From NCBI GenBank assembly GCA_002329395.1, contig DCTQ01000061.1, positions 1-8,691 of the forward strand: a DNA stretch of 8,691 nt, written 5' to 3'. This stretch comes from Candidatus Avelusimicrobium alvi. GTDB taxonomy: Bacteria; Elusimicrobiota; Elusimicrobia; Elusimicrobiales; Elusimicrobiaceae. Both the position numbers and the translations under genes were made by a program. The notes beneath the pieces are model-generated. The model did no database searches, was not told where the DNA came from, and saw only the letters and a list, made by a program, of their open reading frames with translations. How positions within the stretch are numbered: the stretch's first letter is position 1; every line of letters begins with the position of its first letter. Below are positions 7,545 through 8,691 of this stretch, one piece after another.

Positions 7545-7994
7545 CTACATCAACTGGCATTTGGCGGCGGATATAGTGGAACTTACATCGCTATTTAACG
7601 CGGAATCCTCACAGTTTCCCTCGGTAAAATAAGATTTGCACTTTCCTGTACAATAACGGTGTACTTTTTCGCCATTAATATGGCCGTACAATATAATTTC
7701 ATTATTCACGGCCTTTAATGAAAAAAAGCTGTCGGCATAATCGCCCCCGGCATAAGAACCTAATTGAAAATGCTTTAACGCCGGCACTTCCTCCCGATAG
7801 ATTTCGCGATTTATCACGCCATCCGCCAGGAAAGACATCTTGGCCGCCTGCTCCAAGTGGGACATCGCCCCCAACGCTTCCACCGCTTTGGATTTATTTA
7901 CCGCTTTTTGGTACTGAGGAAGAGCAACCGACGATAAAATACCGATGATAAGCACCACGACCAGCAATTCAATTAAAGTAAACCCTTTGTTCAT
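7545..7994 (-). CDS. Type IV prepilin-like protein (PilE/pseudopilin type)
   Basis: A 149-residue class-III signal protein. The N-terminus MNKG/FTLIELLVVVLIIGIL has a four-residue basic leader, the prepilin peptidase site after G4, F5 as the N-methylated first residue and E9 as the conserved Glu5 of the mature form, followed by the hydrophobic assembly helix and SSVALPQYQKAVNKSKAVEA (21-40), typical of PilE-like major or minor pilins. The globular head has four cysteines (115, 119, 128, 146), possibly including the C-terminal disulfide loop of type IVa pilins. The ATG at 7992-7994 has AAGGAG six bases upstream; the in-frame ATG at 8036 would add MARKPANQ-type leader residues and has no ribosome site. 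The product is inserted in the inner membrane, processed by a PilD-type peptidase and built into a pilus or pseudopilus; the assembly genes are outside this window. Whether it is major or minor cannot be decided. Confidence 0.93.
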   Translation of the reverse strand: MNKGFTLIELLVVVLIIGILSSVALPQYQKAVNKSKAVEALGAMSHLEQAAKMSFLADGVINREIYREEVPALKHFQLGSYAGGDYADSFFSLKAVNNEIILYGHINGEKVHRYCTGKCKSYFTEGNCEDSALNSDVSSTISAAKCQLM

Positions 7995-8000
7995 AAAAAG

Positions 8001-8006
8001 CTCCTT
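8001..8006 (-). promoter_or_regulatory. Strong ribosome binding site fixing the prepilin start
   Basis: AAGGAG on the minus strand, six bases before the ATG at 7994, is a near-ideal Shine-Dalgarno sequence and selects the short MNKG leader over the upstream ATG at 8036. Confidence 0.75.
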
Positions 8007-8072
8007 GGCAAACTGATTTGCAGGCTTTCTGGCCATTTAAACATTCCCAGCCCAAAAATCAATGCTAGAAAC

Positions 8073-8100
8073 AATGTATCAAAAAAAAAAAACGGGTCAA
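8073..8100 (-). promoter_or_regulatory. Candidate prepilin promoter with a 12-base T run in its spacer
   Basis: On the minus strand TTGACC (8095-8100; five of six matches to the -35 consensus) is followed after 16 bases by TACATT (8073-8078; four of six matches to the -10). The spacer contains an uninterrupted run of 12 T (8081-8092). A start near 8066 would leave a leader of about 70 bases before the ATG at 7994. The -35 lies within a small hairpin that, with the T run, also looks like a terminator, so the two readings compete. Confidence 0.45.
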
Positions 8101-8107
8101 GACCCGT
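8081..8107 (-). terminator. Short hairpin plus T12, possible second terminator behind the upstream prepilin
   Basis: ACGGGTC (8092-8098) pairs with GACCCGT (8101-8107); a realistic fold is six pairs with a CAAG/CTTG tetraloop. On the minus strand it is followed directly by 12 T. It sits about 40 bases past the stronger hairpin at 8144-8173, so it may be a back-up terminator for the right-hand prepilin gene. It overlaps the -35 and spacer of the candidate promoter for the left-hand prepilin. Confidence 0.5.
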
Positions 8108-8143
8108 GCATAGGCCCTTATACAAACGCCCGGCCATACAACA

Positions 8144-8173
8144 AAAAAGGCCCTCTAAAAAGAGGGCCTTTTT
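8144..8173 (-). terminator. Terminator of the right-hand prepilin gene, copy of the uvrA-side terminator
   Basis: A perfect 13-bp stem (8144-8156 with 8161-8173) closes an AAAA loop, with Ts on both ends. It lies 34 bases past the stop codon at 8208-8210. Bases 8140-8172 are identical to 7497-7529. Confidence 0.88.
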
Positions 8174-8207
8174 ACAAAAATCATCCATACCGCCGGAGGG
8201 CTATGTG

Positions 8208-8691
8208 TTAAATGGGGTTTCCGTTCCCCTTAAACAGTTTGCACCATTTGTCGCTTTCATAACATACGATGGAATGAGCAGACCCCTCGCAGGTCTCGTA
8301 TTCCAGCAGATAACGTCTTTCCAAATTATTGAAACTGCTGGGTATGCCGTCCACGCGGGCGGCCATTACATTGCCTGTACGAGAGGGGCAGCGATCGCCC
8401 CAGGACACTCCGTTGCTGACATAACACCAGTGTTTATTGCAACACACTTCTTCATCATCGGTAGTGCCGCAGGAAAGTCCTTTTAATTCCGCGCCCATAC
8501 TCTCAAAGGTGCGGGTGTCGCAGTCATCATCCTGCGCCAGCACGCACAACTGCTGCTGTTGGTTCAAATACCGCAGCATCTGCACCGCTTCCGCCGCGCG
8601 GGATTTTTCCACCGCTTTTTCATACTGCGGCACCGCAATCGCCGCCAAAATACCGATGATTAATACCACTACTAATAACTCTATAAGCGTA
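8208..8691 (-). CDS. Type IV prepilin-like protein, cysteine-rich, N-terminus cut by window edge
   Basis: About 160 residues are visible; the frame runs off the right edge at TLIELLVVVLIIGIL, so only the leader (probably M..GF) is missing. The assembly helix continues into AAIAVPQYEKAVEKSRAAEA, closely matching the left-hand prepilin (SSVALPQYQKAVNKSKAVEA), while the globular head differs fully. The head has ten cysteines, including a CC pair, far more than the two to four usual in type IVa pilins, suggesting a disulfide-rich and possibly minor or specialised pilin. The family requires PilD-type processing and a pilus or type II-like assembly machine encoded elsewhere. It points the same way as the left-hand prepilin and ends in its own terminator, so the two are probably separate transcripts. 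Note that an internal GTG at 8667-8669 is only a codon in the helix, not a start. Confidence 0.92.
   Translation of the reverse strand, partial: TLIELLVVVLIIGILAAIAVPQYEKAVEKSRAAEAVQMLRYLNQQQQLCVLAQDDDCDTRTFESMGAELKGLSCGTTDDEEVCCNKHWCYVSNGVSWGDRCPSRTGNVMAARVDGIPSSFNNLERRYLLEYETCEGSAHSIVCYESDKWCKLFKGNGNPI

Noticed and set aside
7995..8036. Upstream ATG giving a prepilin with 14 extra residues
   Set aside because: It has no ribosome site, and the downstream ATG has an AAGGAG at ideal spacing and gives the standard short prepilin leader.
8117..8144. Possible promoter TTGTTG-16-TATAAG on the minus strand, with the 8092-8107 hairpin as an attenuator of the prepilin gene
   Set aside because: The start would fall only a few bases before the hairpin, too close for a nascent RNA to form a working attenuator, and the -35 overlaps the T run of a strong terminator.
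7991..8188. Minus-strand 65-codon frame between the two prepilins
   Set aside because: It crosses two terminator hairpins and translates the T12 run as Phe repeats; composition looks like chance.
8106..8486. Plus-strand open frame (126 codons) at the right end
   Set aside because: It begins inside the terminator region and runs antisense to a clear prepilin gene; no domain or ribosome site is seen.

Overview
The window reads as a chromosomal segment of a Gram-negative-type bacterium. Four clues point to a host-associated member of the Elusimicrobiota or a related lineage: (1) consecutive small type IV prepilin-like genes with a PilE-type N-terminus and cysteine-rich heads; (2) a secreted protein carrying a TYFPVPY-type motif just after its signal peptide; (3) moderately GC-rich housekeeping genes beside AT-richer pilin genes; (4) a full UvrA. 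The lineage is an inference from gene style, not a proven assignment. No tRNA, rRNA, CRISPR array, transposase or phage gene is visible.

Layout. At the left end, on the minus strand, lies a 395-residue exported, cysteine-rich protein of unknown function with its own promoter and a strong terminator. Upstream of it, also on the minus strand, is a tight four-gene unit transcribed from about 4414 down to 1355: a UPF0104/LPG-synthase-type membrane protein, a gamma-carbonic-anhydrase-like hexapeptide protein (1-base stop/start overlap), a single-domain response regulator (2-base gap) and a TPR-repeat protein (20-base gap). A short AT-rich divergent intergenic region containing an 18-bp perfect palindrome separates this unit from uvrA, which runs rightward to 7515 and ends in a lysine/alanine/proline-rich tail. 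uvrA converges on a prepilin-like gene, and the two share a bidirectional hairpin terminator that contains the uvrA stop codon. A second prepilin-like gene, cut by the right window edge, lies upstream of the first and ends in a near-identical copy of that terminator.

How the parts work together. UvrA is the damage-recognition ATPase of nucleotide excision repair and has no evident functional tie to its neighbours. The four-gene unit is clearly co-transcribed by spacing, but its joint role is not known; the response regulator and TPR protein look like a signalling pair. The two prepilins and the cysteine-rich exported protein belong to the cell-surface/secretion part of the genome.

Most notable signals: a run of 12 T residues inside what looks like the -35/-10 spacer of the complete prepilin gene (possible slipped-strand phase variation), the duplicated 33-base terminator flanking that gene, the palindrome in the divergent promoter region, and the unusual gene content of the four-gene unit. 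I do not see a clear new multi-gene defence or biosynthetic system.
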